Assembly (NCBI RefSeq): GCF_005937885.2
Contig: NZ_CP042176.1
Location: forward strand, 4,335,501 to 4,399,500
Direction of reading: 5' to 3'
Length of the DNA: 64,000 bases
DNA from: Bradyrhizobium sp. KBS0727
GTDB lineage: Bacteria > Pseudomonadota > Alphaproteobacteria > Rhizobiales > Xanthobacteraceae
Below the pieces are notes generated by a model. The model was not told the origin of the DNA. It saw nothing but the letters and a program-made list of their open reading frames with translations, and made no database searches. Every line of letters begins with the position of its first letter. The stretch's first letter is position 1. Both the position numbers and the translations under genes were made by a program. Positions 35,300 to 42,850 of the stretch are shown in pieces.

Positions 35300-35808
35300 C
35301 CCGGAGTTTTGCAAGAAAACCTTGCCCTCGAAAATAGAGGGCGCAGGGAAGACCGGATGCGCGCTGCACCCGCGGTCTCGCATGCATGATGCACCAGAAA
35401 ATGCTGCACACGAGCATACAGGTTCAGCGGAGAGCCTCCGGCCTTCCCTGCGCAATGGCTTTACGGCTTATACGAGTTCGCCGTGGTGACCGGCTTTCTT
35501 GCCACCATGATCGGCGGAGGCTTTCGCCCTCACACGACTTGACGCCAGCACCGGGGCGTCAGGCCCACACGACTTCACCGTACGCAAAAGCCACGCTCGT
35601 CAGTCGTGACCTCGCGTCCACCGCATCTCACCGCACGTCGTGACGATCGCGAGCGCCCCTCTCATCGCGGGAGACGGGCGGAGTTAAACTTCTGATTTGC
35701 CCGACGGCGCAACGGAAATATTTTAGTGACGAGGCCTTGACGCGATTTCAGATGATTTGCCCGTCGGGTTGATTTGTCGCACCTGCGCCTGAAGATTTCG
35801 CTTGCACG
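35300..35808 (-). repeat. Long dispersed repeat, copy B (inverted relative to copy A)
   Basis: This block is the reverse complement counterpart of 186-720, with the same landmarks in the same order and the same neighbouring palindrome (here at 35169-35270). Several short ORFs cross it but none is maintained between the copies. The long gap 35126-35829 contains only these repeat units. Confidence 0.8.
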
Positions 35809-35829
35809 GAAAGCGAAGCAGCCCGTGGT

Positions 35830-36018
35830 TCACACCCAGCCGCCCCGCGCCACGATCGCGGCGCAGAGCAGGATGATGACCATCGCAAACAGCTCGCCAT
35901 GAATGACAGCCGTGACCAGCCGCAGCTGCTTCGCGCTGACCTCCGGCACCTGCCCGTTCATTTTGGTCGGGCTGCTGTCTGTTATCCCGACGGTCGAATG
36001 GAGCGTCGAAAATCTCAC
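35830..36018 (-). CDS. Small membrane protein coupled to the carboxylase gene
   Basis: The 62-residue frame starts at a GTG that overlaps the stop of the upstream carboxyltransferase gene by four bases (GTGA). The protein ends in a single membrane helix (about residues 40-58, IHGELFAMVIILLCAAIVAR) followed by GGWV. An internal ATG at 35961 would give a 43-residue form starting MNGQVPEVSAKQLRLVTAVI, which looks more like a compact membrane protein. It has no recognised family; overlap and hydrophobicity support it as real. Confidence 0.5.
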   Translation of the reverse strand: MRFSTLHSTVGITDSSPTKMNGQVPEVSAKQLRLVTAVIHGELFAMVIILLCAAIVARGGWV

Positions 36019-37547
36019 AACGGCAAATTGTCGTGCTTCTTCATCGGGATCTCGACGTGCTTGTCTTTCAGCATTGCCAGCGCCCGGGCGATGCGCCTGC
36101 GGGTCGAGTGCGGCATGATGACGTCGTCGAGATAACCGCGTTCGGCGGCGATGAACGGTGACAGGAAACGGTCTTCGTATTCCTTGGTGCGCGCGGTGAT
36201 CGCCTCAGAGTCGCCGATATCGCCGCGGAAGATGATTTCCACCGCGCCCTTGGCGCCCATCACGGCGATCTGCGCGGTCGGCCAGGCGTAGTTCATGTCG
36301 GCGCCGATTTCCTTCGACGCCATCACGTCGAACGCGCCGCCATAGGCCTTGCGGGTGATGATGGTGACGAGCGGCACCGTGCATTGCGAATAAGCGAACA
36401 GCAGTTTGGCGCCGTGCTTGATCAGGCCGCCATATTCCTGGGCGGTGCCCGGCAGGAAGCCCGGCACGTCGACGAACGTCACGATCGGAATGTTGAAGGC
36501 GTCGCAGAACCGCACGAACCGCGCCGCCTTGCGCGAAGCATCGCTGTCAAGCACGCCCGCCAGCACCATCGGCTGGTTGGCGACGAAGCCCACCGTGCGG
36601 CCGGCGATGCGGCCGAAGCCGGTGACGATGTTCTTGGCGAATGTCTCGGAAATCTCGAAGAAGTCGCCCTCGTCGACGACCTTGAGGATCAGCTCCTTCA
36701 TGTCGTAGGGCTTGTTCGGATTATCGGGGATCAGCGTATCCAGGGACATGTCGACGCGTTCGATGTCGTCAAAACTCGGCCATTCCGGCACGCCGTCGGT
36801 GTTGTTGGAGGGCAGGAAGTCGATCAGCCGGCGCATCTGCAACAGCGTCTCGACGTCATTCTCGAAGGCGCCGTCGGCGATCGAGGACCGCGTCGCATGC
36901 ACCGAGGCGCCGCCGAGCTCTTCGGCCGTCACCACTTCGTTCGTCACGGTCTTCACCACGTCGGGGCCGGTGACGAACATGTAGGAGGTGTTCTTCACCA
37001 TGAAGATGAAGTCGGTCATCGCGGGCGAATAGACGTCGCCGCCGGCACAGGGACCCATGATGACGGAGATCTGCGGGATCACGCCGGACGCAATGACGTT
37101 GCGGCGGAACACATAGGAATAGCCCGCCAGCGCCGCGACGCCTTCCTGGATGCGCGCGCCGCCGGCGTCATAGAGCCCGATGATCGGCGCCCGCGCCTTC
37201 ATCGCCATGTCCTGCAGTTTGGTGATTTTCAGCGCATGGGTTTCGGACAGCGAGCCGCCGAAAACCGTAAAGTCCTTGGCGAACACAAAAGTCTTGCGGC
37301 CGTTGACCGTGCCCCAGCCGGTGACGACACCGTCGCCGGGAACCTTGGTCTTTTCCATGCCGAATTCGGTCGAGCGGTGCTCGACGAACATGTCGAATTC
37401 CTCGAACGAGCCCTTGTCGAGCAGCAGTTCGATGCGCTCCCGCGCGGTCAGCTTGCCGCGGGCGTGCTGCGCCTCGATGCGCTTTTCGCCGCCGCCGAGC
37501 TTGGCGCCGGCGCGCCGTTCTTCGAGGGTGTCCAGGATATCTTTCAT
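36015..37547 (-). CDS. pccB: Acyl-CoA carboxylase beta subunit (propionyl-CoA carboxylase type)
   Basis: The 510-residue carboxyltransferase has the family features: EERRAGAKLGGGEKRIEAQH at the start, TARERIELLLDKGSFEEFD, ARIQEGVAALAGYSYVFRRN, MGPCAGGDVYSPAMTDF (first oxyanion region) and ITRKAYGGAFDVMASK with DMNYAWPTAQIAVMGAKGAVEI near the end. It transfers carboxyl groups from biotin to an acyl-CoA, most likely propionyl-CoA leading to methylmalonyl-CoA. The biotin-carrying alpha subunit is not in the window. The frame extends upstream to 37739, but the start at 37547 matches the family. Confidence 0.93.
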   Translation of the reverse strand: MKDILDTLEERRAGAKLGGGEKRIEAQHARGKLTARERIELLLDKGSFEEFDMFVEHRSTEFGMEKTKVPGDGVVTGWGTVNGRKTFVFAKDFTVFGGSLSETHALKITKLQDMAMKARAPIIGLYDAGGARIQEGVAALAGYSYVFRRNVIASGVIPQISVIMGPCAGGDVYSPAMTDFIFMVKNTSYMFVTGPDVVKTVTNEVVTAEELGGASVHATRSSIADGAFENDVETLLQMRRLIDFLPSNNTDGVPEWPSFDDIERVDMSLDTLIPDNPNKPYDMKELILKVVDEGDFFEISETFAKNIVTGFGRIAGRTVGFVANQPMVLAGVLDSDASRKAARFVRFCDAFNIPIVTFVDVPGFLPGTAQEYGGLIKHGAKLLFAYSQCTVPLVTIITRKAYGGAFDVMASKEIGADMNYAWPTAQIAVMGAKGAVEIIFRGDIGDSEAITARTKEYEDRFLSPFIAAERGYLDDVIMPHSTRRRIARALAMLKDKHVEIPMKKHDNLPL

Positions 37548-37683
37548 CTGCTTCCGCCCGTCTTGGCTATCGATTTGAGGGCCTTCTAACACGGCCTTTT
37601 CCGAACCGGAAACACCCCTCCCCGGCATCTGGTACCGTCGCCCGGCGCGCCCTATATCCGCTGCCTCACCCCGAGGAGACGGC

Positions 37684-38106
37684 ATGACCGATACCGCAAG
37701 CGCAGAACCCGCAACCGCCGTCACCGGCGGGGTGCGCACGATGCTCCGGCTCGAGGGGCTGGCGCTGTTTGTGGGGATGACCCTGCTCTACGGGGTCTGG
37801 GACGGCTCGTGGTGGGTCTACGCCATCCTGTTCCTGGTGCCCGATATCAGCTTCCTGGGCTATCTGGGCGGGCCGCGGACCGGCGCATTGGTCTATAACG
37901 CCGCCCACAGCTATCTGGCGCCGATGGCGATGATGACGTTCGGATTTGCCTCCTCCTCGCCGCTGGTGCTCTCGATCGCGATGATCTGGCTGGCCCATAT
38001 CGGCTTCGACCGCATGCTCGGCTACGGCCTGAAATACGTCAGGGGTTTCGGGTTCACCCATTTGGGGCGGATCGGGAAAAATCCGACGGCTGATGTCCAA
38101 GGTTAG
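37684..38106 (+). CDS. DUF4260 family membrane protein
   Basis: The 140-residue protein has about four hydrophobic segments (ALFVGMTLLYGVW, WWVYAILFLVPDISFLGYLG, SHYLAP-like SYLAPMAMMTFG, LSIAMIWLAHIGFDRMLGYG). The phrase VPDISFLGYLGGPRTGALVYNAAHSY and the ending GFGFTHLGRIGK are typical of DUF4260. The start has GAGGAGACGGC before the ATG. The function is unknown; membrane topology is an inference from hydrophobicity. Confidence 0.85.
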   Translation: MTDTASAEPATAVTGGVRTMLRLEGLALFVGMTLLYGVWDGSWWVYAILFLVPDISFLGYLGGPRTGALVYNAAHSYLAPMAMMTFGFASSSPLVLSIAMIWLAHIGFDRMLGYGLKYVRGFGFTHLGRIGKNPTADVQG

Positions 38107-38123
38107 CGCAGGCCCGCGCCACC

Positions 38124-38183
38124 GTCATTGCGCGGAGCCTGTTATCGGGCGCGCATTCGCGCGACCCGCGGGCTCGCAATGAG
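38124..38183. repeat. Short dispersed palindromic repeat (GTCATTGCG type), copy 1
   Basis: GTCATTGCGCGGAGCCTGTT and TCGGGCGCGCATTCGCGCGA then GGGCTCGCAATGAGGG make a hairpin with GTCATTGCG/CGCAATGA ends. The inner GCGCGCATTCGCGCG segment recurs in the larger element at 50902-51054. It separates convergent DUF4260 and PAS_5-PilZ genes. Confidence 0.7.
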
Positions 38184-38185
38184 GG

Positions 38186-39010
38186 CTAGGTGAACTTGAC
38201 GCCGATCGAGGTCGGCTTGCGCCAGACCACGGCGCAGCGTCGCGCGGTAGTTTCCATTTCCATCACCATGCGGAAGCTGTCGGGAATGGCGGTTGGGTTG
38301 GCCGCCTCGATCGAGGCGCCGGTCGCCGAGACATTGCGGACCGTGCAGGTCAAATTCTGCTTGGCGAAGCTGATCCTGGCCGAGCGCTTGATGGCGCGGC
38401 GGGACGCCCGCCGCTTGTCGGACCTGGCCGCGCGTTTATCGGCTACCGCCGTCTCGGCCTTCGGCTGGCTGAAGCCCGATTGGATCCTGCCCGACACCAG
38501 CACGTCGGTCTGGATCTGGAAGTGATTGAGCACCCGGGTGCGGGTGTTCACCATGGTCAACTGCAGCGAGGCGAGGATCTGCTCGACCCTGGTGTCGTCA
38601 TTGCCGAAGGGCAGCAGCAGCCGGTGGCAATCGACCCGCGTATCGTTGGCATCGATGGTGGAATAGATCGCATAGACCGGGCAGCCGCCGGTCGCGCATT
38701 CCCTGGCCGCATCCAGCGTGACGCGCCGCAGCGACATCGGCACGACCTGCTCCATGGTCTTGCCGGCCCAGGCCTGCTTGAACGCTTCGGCGACGTTGTC
38801 GCCCTGAAAGACCGCCCGGTATTTCTGCAGGCGGCCACTGCCTTCGACATTCCAGAGCAGCAGTTGCTTGGGGTCGTGCATGCCGGGATCGGGCTTCAGC
38901 TCGGCAATGGCGGGGAAACGGCGGCCGGCGGCAAGCTCGTCCCAATAGGTCAGCAACGCCAGCTGGCTGGGCGACTTCACCGACCAATGCGGTACGAATT
39001 TGAAGCTCAT
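38186..39010 (-). CDS. PAS_5-PilZ domain protein
   Basis: The 274-residue protein has a PAS_5-like N-terminal part (SPSQLALLTYWDELAAGRRF, CHRLLLPFGNDDTRVEQIL, about residues 10-165) and a C-terminal PilZ-like domain (about 195-274) that starts with RRASRRAIKRSARISF and contains TVRNVSATGASIEAANP. PilZ domains commonly bind cyclic di-GMP through RxxxR and an (D/N)xSxxG motif; here RRAIKR and NVSATG are fitting candidates. It may link a sensed signal to motility or surface behaviour. It is not next to other signalling genes. Confidence 0.88.
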   Translation of the reverse strand: MSFKFVPHWSVKSPSQLALLTYWDELAAGRRFPAIAELKPDPGMHDPKQLLLWNVEGSGRLQKYRAVFQGDNVAEAFKQAWAGKTMEQVVPMSLRRVTLDAARECATGGCPVYAIYSTIDANDTRVDCHRLLLPFGNDDTRVEQILASLQLTMVNTRTRVLNHFQIQTDVLVSGRIQSGFSQPKAETAVADKRAARSDKRRASRRAIKRSARISFAKQNLTCTVRNVSATGASIEAANPTAIPDSFRMVMEMETTARRCAVVWRKPTSIGVKFT

Positions 39011-39170
39011 CGGCCTGCCTCACCCACGGCCGAACTCTGCGGACAAATTAATTAAGGATGACTGAAAAGCGCGACCGCGAAAAATACGGGCTGCCGTGCC
39101 GAACCGCCCGGCCGCCTCGTCCGGCCGCCGGCACCGCCACTAACGCCTTGAGTGCGCTCGCCGAACCGGC

Positions 39171-39230
39171 GAAGCAATCCATGCTGGCTTGTCACGACGC
39201 CATGGATTGCTTCGCTTCGCTCGCAATGAC
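39171..39230. repeat. Short dispersed palindromic repeat (GAAGCAATCCATG type)
   Basis: GAAGCAATCCATGCTGGCTT and a CATGGATTGCTTCGCTTCGC segment are inverted repeats around a GTCACGACGC loop, ending TCGCAATGAC. The words AAGCAATCCAT and ATGGATTGCTTCGC recur in the element at 50902-51054, showing one family. It lies in the gap before the carboxymuconolactone decarboxylase-like gene. Confidence 0.75.
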
Positions 39231-39244
39231 GGATGGAGCGTTTC

Positions 39245-39901
39245 CTACTTCTCCCCGACCTTGAACGGCGGCTCCTTGCCTGATGGCACGGTTTCTTCCG
39301 CCATCGCCAGCAGCATCGCCACCATGACGTAGTTGCCGGCGACCGCGGTGAGATCGACGATCTGCTGGTCGTTGAACACCTTCTTGGCCCGCGCATAGGT
39401 CTCGTCGGAGACCTTTTGCGTGGTCGTCAGTTCGGTGACGAAATCGTAGACCAGCGCTTCGTCCTCGGCCATGCCGGACGGACGCTTGCCGGCCTTGAGG
39501 TCAGCGATGATCTCGGCCGACAGCCCGGCCTTGGCTGCCAGCGGCGCATGCGCAAACCACTCCACCTGCGAGCGCCATTGCCGGCCGATCACCAGGATCG
39601 CGAACTCGTTGAGCTTGGTCGGCACCGACGTCTGCCAGCGCAGGTAATAGAACAGGTCGTAGAGGCGCTGGCCCAACACCGGACTGCGGATCATCGGATT
39701 ATACGGCCCGCCGAGGCCGACGCTGGAGACCTTCATGATCTGCTCGCCGAGCGGCTTCTGCTTCTCGTCGAGCTGATCCATGGTGAGCTGCGGGAAGCGG
39801 GGCTCCTTGCTGGTGGCGGGGGCAGCCAACATCGTGGCAGCGAACCAGCCGCCGGCGGCCGCGACCACGAGAGACGACATCCAGACCGAAGCTGCGGGCA
39901 T
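39245..39901 (-). CDS. Exported carboxymuconolactone decarboxylase-like protein
   Basis: The 218-residue product has a hydrophobic start (residues 10-28, SLVVAAAGGWFAATMLAAPA) that could be a signal or an anchor, then a carboxymuconolactone decarboxylase/AhpD-type helical domain: LNEFAILVIGRQWRSQVEWFAHAPLAAKAGL. The CxxC of AhpD peroxidases is absent. Family proteins in the cytoplasm act on aromatic lactones; an exported form with no known substrate is unusual. The ATG is preceded by a good GGAGGAAA site. Confidence 0.85.
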   Translation of the reverse strand: MPAASVWMSSLVVAAAGGWFAATMLAAPATSKEPRFPQLTMDQLDEKQKPLGEQIMKVSSVGLGGPYNPMIRSPVLGQRLYDLFYYLRWQTSVPTKLNEFAILVIGRQWRSQVEWFAHAPLAAKAGLSAEIIADLKAGKRPSGMAEDEALVYDFVTELTTTQKVSDETYARAKKVFNDQQIVDLTAVAGNYVMVAMLLAMAEETVPSGKEPPFKVGEK

Positions 39902-39983
39902 GATTTCCTCCGTTTTGGTTTTGTGAGGAAATGCTAATTCAGCTTGATCCCGCCCACCAGTGAGACCGGCGCAGGTCAGCCCG

Positions 39984-40832
39984 TCAGATCGCCACGATAT
40001 CGGTGAGGCACTGCTGCGTCACCGTCATGCGCGCCGGGATCTGGCTCGGGTCGCGCACGTCCATATTCATCGCAAACACCGTCTGCTGGTTGCCCTTCTC
40101 GGCCCAGCCGACCATCCAGCCCAGCGACGCCTTGCCGACCTCCGCGCCCAGCAGGCCGCTCTTGGCGTGGATGGTGGCGTCGCCGACTTTCGTCACCGGC
40201 AAAATATCCCGCACCAGCTCCTGGCTGCGCTTGGAAACCGGCAGCACGCCGCGCCGCAGACGATCGACGAAATCGACCTGCTGGATCGGGTCGATGCGCA
40301 TCTTGCCCGTCAGCCAGAACTGGTCGATGCCGCCGCCGATATCGCGGTTGCCGTAGTCGAGCAGGTCGACATATTTCTGCATGCGCTCGGGGCCGATGCG
40401 GCGCGCGATCTCCTGATAGACCGGCACGGCGGAGGCCGCGATCGCCGAGCGCAGCGTGTGGTCCTTGTTCCAGGCTTCGATGCTGCGCGTCACGCCGTCC
40501 CACTTGAAGACGTCCTTGTCGGGATCGGCGACCACGCCGGTCTCCAGCGCAATGATCGAATTCGGAATCTTGAAGGTCGAGGCCGGCAGCTTGGCCTCGC
40601 CCGAGCGCACCTTGTCGCTGGCGATGATCAGGTAGTCGTCGACCTTGTAGCCGACGAAGGTGCCTTCGGTGCCGAGATCGAAAAACCGCTTGGCGAGATC
40701 CTCGCGAAATTCGCTGCGCTGGTAGGAGACGTTGGCAAAGGCGCGCGACGGCAACAGGCTCGCGGCGGCAAAAAGACCGAGCGCATGGCGACGATGGATC
40801 ACGGTTTGCATCCGAAAATGGTTGAGGGCCAT
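39984..40832 (-). CDS. Class D (OXA-type) beta-lactamase
   Basis: The 282-residue protein has a signal peptide (likely cleaved after SRAFA near residue 33) and the class D active-site order: STFK (Ser85-Lys88), SAV (Ser134), YGN (Tyr160), W173 and KSG (Lys224-Gly226) followed by the LGWMVGW stretch. The spacing agrees with OXA enzymes, which hydrolyse beta-lactams in the periplasm. An internal ATG at 40811 would shorten the signal peptide by seven residues. No mobile element is adjacent, so it looks like a resident chromosomal gene; activity is not proven. Confidence 0.93.
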   Translation of the reverse strand: MALNHFRMQTVIHRRHALGLFAAASLLPSRAFANVSYQRSEFREDLAKRFFDLGTEGTFVGYKVDDYLIIASDKVRSGEAKLPASTFKIPNSIIALETGVVADPDKDVFKWDGVTRSIEAWNKDHTLRSAIAASAVPVYQEIARRIGPERMQKYVDLLDYGNRDIGGGIDQFWLTGKMRIDPIQQVDFVDRLRRGVLPVSKRSQELVRDILPVTKVGDATIHAKSGLLGAEVGKASLGWMVGWAEKGNQQTVFAMNMDVRDPSQIPARMTVTQQCLTDIVAI

Positions 40833-40894
40833 GGGAACGATGCTGTCGGCATCGTGGTAAAACGATGACAGCGAGGGCTTAGCTTAACGGGTTT

Positions 40895-41161
40895 CTAGCG
40901 GATTCTGCCCGACAGCCGAAGCACGAAAATCAAGACTTCGGCAACCGCCTTATACAGCTCCGCCGGGATTTCGTCGCCGAGCTCGACATTGGACAAGGCG
41001 CCGGCCAGCACCTCGTTCTCCTCGATCGGGATGTCGTGCTGTTTGGCGACTTCGATGATCTTGGCGCCGATGACGCCCTTGCCCTTGGCAACGACCCGCG
41101 GCGCGCCGGTCTTGTCATAGTGCAGCGCGACCGCAAGCTGGTTCCTGACATCGACGCTCAT
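40895..41161 (-). CDS. FlhB C-terminal homologue (FlhX-like), export-apparatus switch family
   Basis: The 88-residue protein corresponds to the cytoplasmic C-terminal domain of FlhB/YscU: RNQLAVALHYDKTGAPRVVAKGKG, IEENEVLAGALSNVELGDEIP, and LYKAVAEVLIFVLRL. The membrane part is absent and the NPTH self-cleavage site is replaced by RNQL. Proteins of this form (FlhX/YlqH) can replace or assist the cleaved FlhB fragment in flagellar export. It overlaps fliK by four bases, indicating coupled translation. Confidence 0.9.
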   Translation of the reverse strand: MSVDVRNQLAVALHYDKTGAPRVVAKGKGVIGAKIIEVAKQHDIPIEENEVLAGALSNVELGDEIPAELYKAVAEVLIFVLRLSGRIR

Positions 41162-42780
41162 AGCGCGCGATCCAGGAAATGCCCGGCGCGCGCCGGCGTG
41201 GCCTGCGGCGGGTTGCCGTCACGGATCACGATGTCGCCGGTTTGCAGCTCGGCACGGCTAAGCGCCTGGCTCAGTTGCGAGACGCCGGCGCGCAGTTGCA
41301 CCGCGGTCGCAGGCCGTTCCGCCCACATCCGCACCGAGGTCTTGTCGCCGGTCAGCGAAACCTGCGCATGGATCGGACCTGACGGTTCGACGTCGATCGA
41401 GAAACGCGCCCGCCATACCCGCTTGGCGGCTTCGACCTCTTGGCCGCCGCCGTCGCGGGAGATCTCGAACTGCGCCATCGCCGTGCCCTGCGGCGTCACA
41501 AACGGAATCTCGAAATTCCAGTTTGGCGCCGTGGTATCGATGCGCGGCCCCGCGGCGTCGATACGGTCCGGCAGCGAGGCGACCTGCAACAGGGTTTGCC
41601 GCGCGATCGCCGCATCGGTGTTGTCGAGCAGATGGTGCGCGGTGGTGGCGAGCGGCGCATCCGGCGCGATCGAAGGCGAAGCGATCGGCTGCGGCGTCGG
41701 CGCCGACCCGCGGAACGGCGGCGGCGGGGTATTGGTATGGAAGGTCACGTCGCCGCCGCGCATGTCCTTCAGCGTAACTGCTGCCCGCGCCGGGTTGCCG
41801 AGCTCCTGCAGCGCTTCCTGCAACAGGTTCAAGGTCGCGCCCGCGGTCGGTCCGGCGTGCAGGGCCGACGCCAGCGTAGTGCGGCCGGCGGCAACGGTTT
41901 GCACGAGGTCCTCGGCCACGGCGACGCGCGCCTGCGGCAGCAATATTTCCTGGACAACGAGCTCCTGCGAGGACGGCGCAAGACTTGACGGTGCAAGACT
42001 TGACGGTGCAAGACTTGGCGCCGCCGAAGCGTTTTGCGTTGCCGCTTGCGTCGCAACCGACGCAGTCGGCGTTGTGACCGTCGCGCTGGTGCCGAGCGCG
42101 GTTTGCAGCGTCTGGCGTAGCACGATCAGCGCGGCCTTCAGATCAGGCGCGCCGGACGGCGGCACCGAACCGGATGCCAGCGAGGCTTCCAGCAAAATGC
42201 CGGATTTCTGAAACGCGGTCTTGATATCGCTGCCGTCGAGATTGTGGTCGAGGCTGGTCTGCTGCGCCAGCACCTGCGCAATGGCCTGCTGCAGCTTCGC
42301 CGGCAGATTACCCGACGATGCGGCGGCGCCGAGATTGGCAAACAACGGCGCCAGGCTGTCCTGCTCGGTGGCCGCGGTCTGCACCGCCGCCGACACCGCC
42401 GCGCGCTCGATCGGCGTCAACACGCTCTTTGGCGCGACAATGGTCGGACGGCTGGCGACACCGACCTGCGCGCCTGATGACAGCGTCACGACATCCGGCG
42501 ATACGCCGGCCGCGTCGCCGCCCTGTCCGACCAGCGCGAGGCGGATGCCGTCGCTGGTCTGCGAGACGGCCAACTGCAGGGCCTGCCCCTGCTGCAGCGG
42601 AATTTGCGTGCCGACGTCGATCGAGAGGCTGGCGATCGCGATCCGCACCAGATCGGCGGAGAGAACCTGCAGCACCTGGGCGTTGACCACGGTTCCCGGC
42701 TGCAGCACGAGCTCGGGCGCCACGCCGCCAACCTGTTGGGCGGCAGCTACGGGACTCACGGGATTGATCGAAATCGCCAT
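41158..42780 (-). CDS. fliK: Flagellar hook-length control protein FliK
   Basis: The 540-residue protein is divergent and Ala/Gln/Ser-rich in its first 370 residues, as expected for the FliK ruler part, and ends in a hook-length control (Flg_hook) domain: WNFEIPFVTPQGTAMAQFEI, FSIDVEPSGPIHAQVSLTGD and VRMWAERPATAVQLRAGVSQL. FliK measures the hook and switches export from rod/hook to filament substrates via FlhB. The FlhX-like gene overlaps its end. A three-unit 15-base tandem repeat is found around 41972-42016. Other flagellar genes are outside the window. Confidence 0.92.
   Translation of the reverse strand: MAISINPVSPVAAAQQVGGVAPELVLQPGTVVNAQVLQVLSADLVRIAIASLSIDVGTQIPLQQGQALQLAVSQTSDGIRLALVGQGGDAAGVSPDVVTLSSGAQVGVASRPTIVAPKSVLTPIERAAVSAAVQTAATEQDSLAPLFANLGAAASSGNLPAKLQQAIAQVLAQQTSLDHNLDGSDIKTAFQKSGILLEASLASGSVPPSGAPDLKAALIVLRQTLQTALGTSATVTTPTASVATQAATQNASAAPSLAPSSLAPSSLAPSSQELVVQEILLPQARVAVAEDLVQTVAAGRTTLASALHAGPTAGATLNLLQEALQELGNPARAAVTLKDMRGGDVTFHTNTPPPPFRGSAPTPQPIASPSIAPDAPLATTAHHLLDNTDAAIARQTLLQVASLPDRIDAAGPRIDTTAPNWNFEIPFVTPQGTAMAQFEISRDGGGQEVEAAKRVWRARFSIDVEPSGPIHAQVSLTGDKTSVRMWAERPATAVQLRAGVSQLSQALSRAELQTGDIVIRDGNPPQATPARAGHFLDRAL
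41972..42016 (-). repeat. 15-base tandem repeat inside fliK
   Basis: Three nearly identical 15-base units (GACGGYGCAAGACTT) follow each other at 41972-41986, 41987-42001 and 42002-42016. On the coding strand they give SLAPS repeats in the flexible ruler region of FliK. A change in unit number keeps the frame and would change the ruler length by five residues per unit. Confidence 0.85.
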
Positions 42781-42850
42781 GTCTTGAGGTCTCGGCCAGG
42801 CCCGAAACCTAGCCCGGCGGCGTAAACCTCTCGTTAACCGGGCGAGCCGA

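Noticed and set aside
35222..35455. Short ORFs within the long repeat, such as the 77-codon frame
   Set aside because: The frame is not maintained in the other copy at 186-720; such ORFs are by-products of the repeat.
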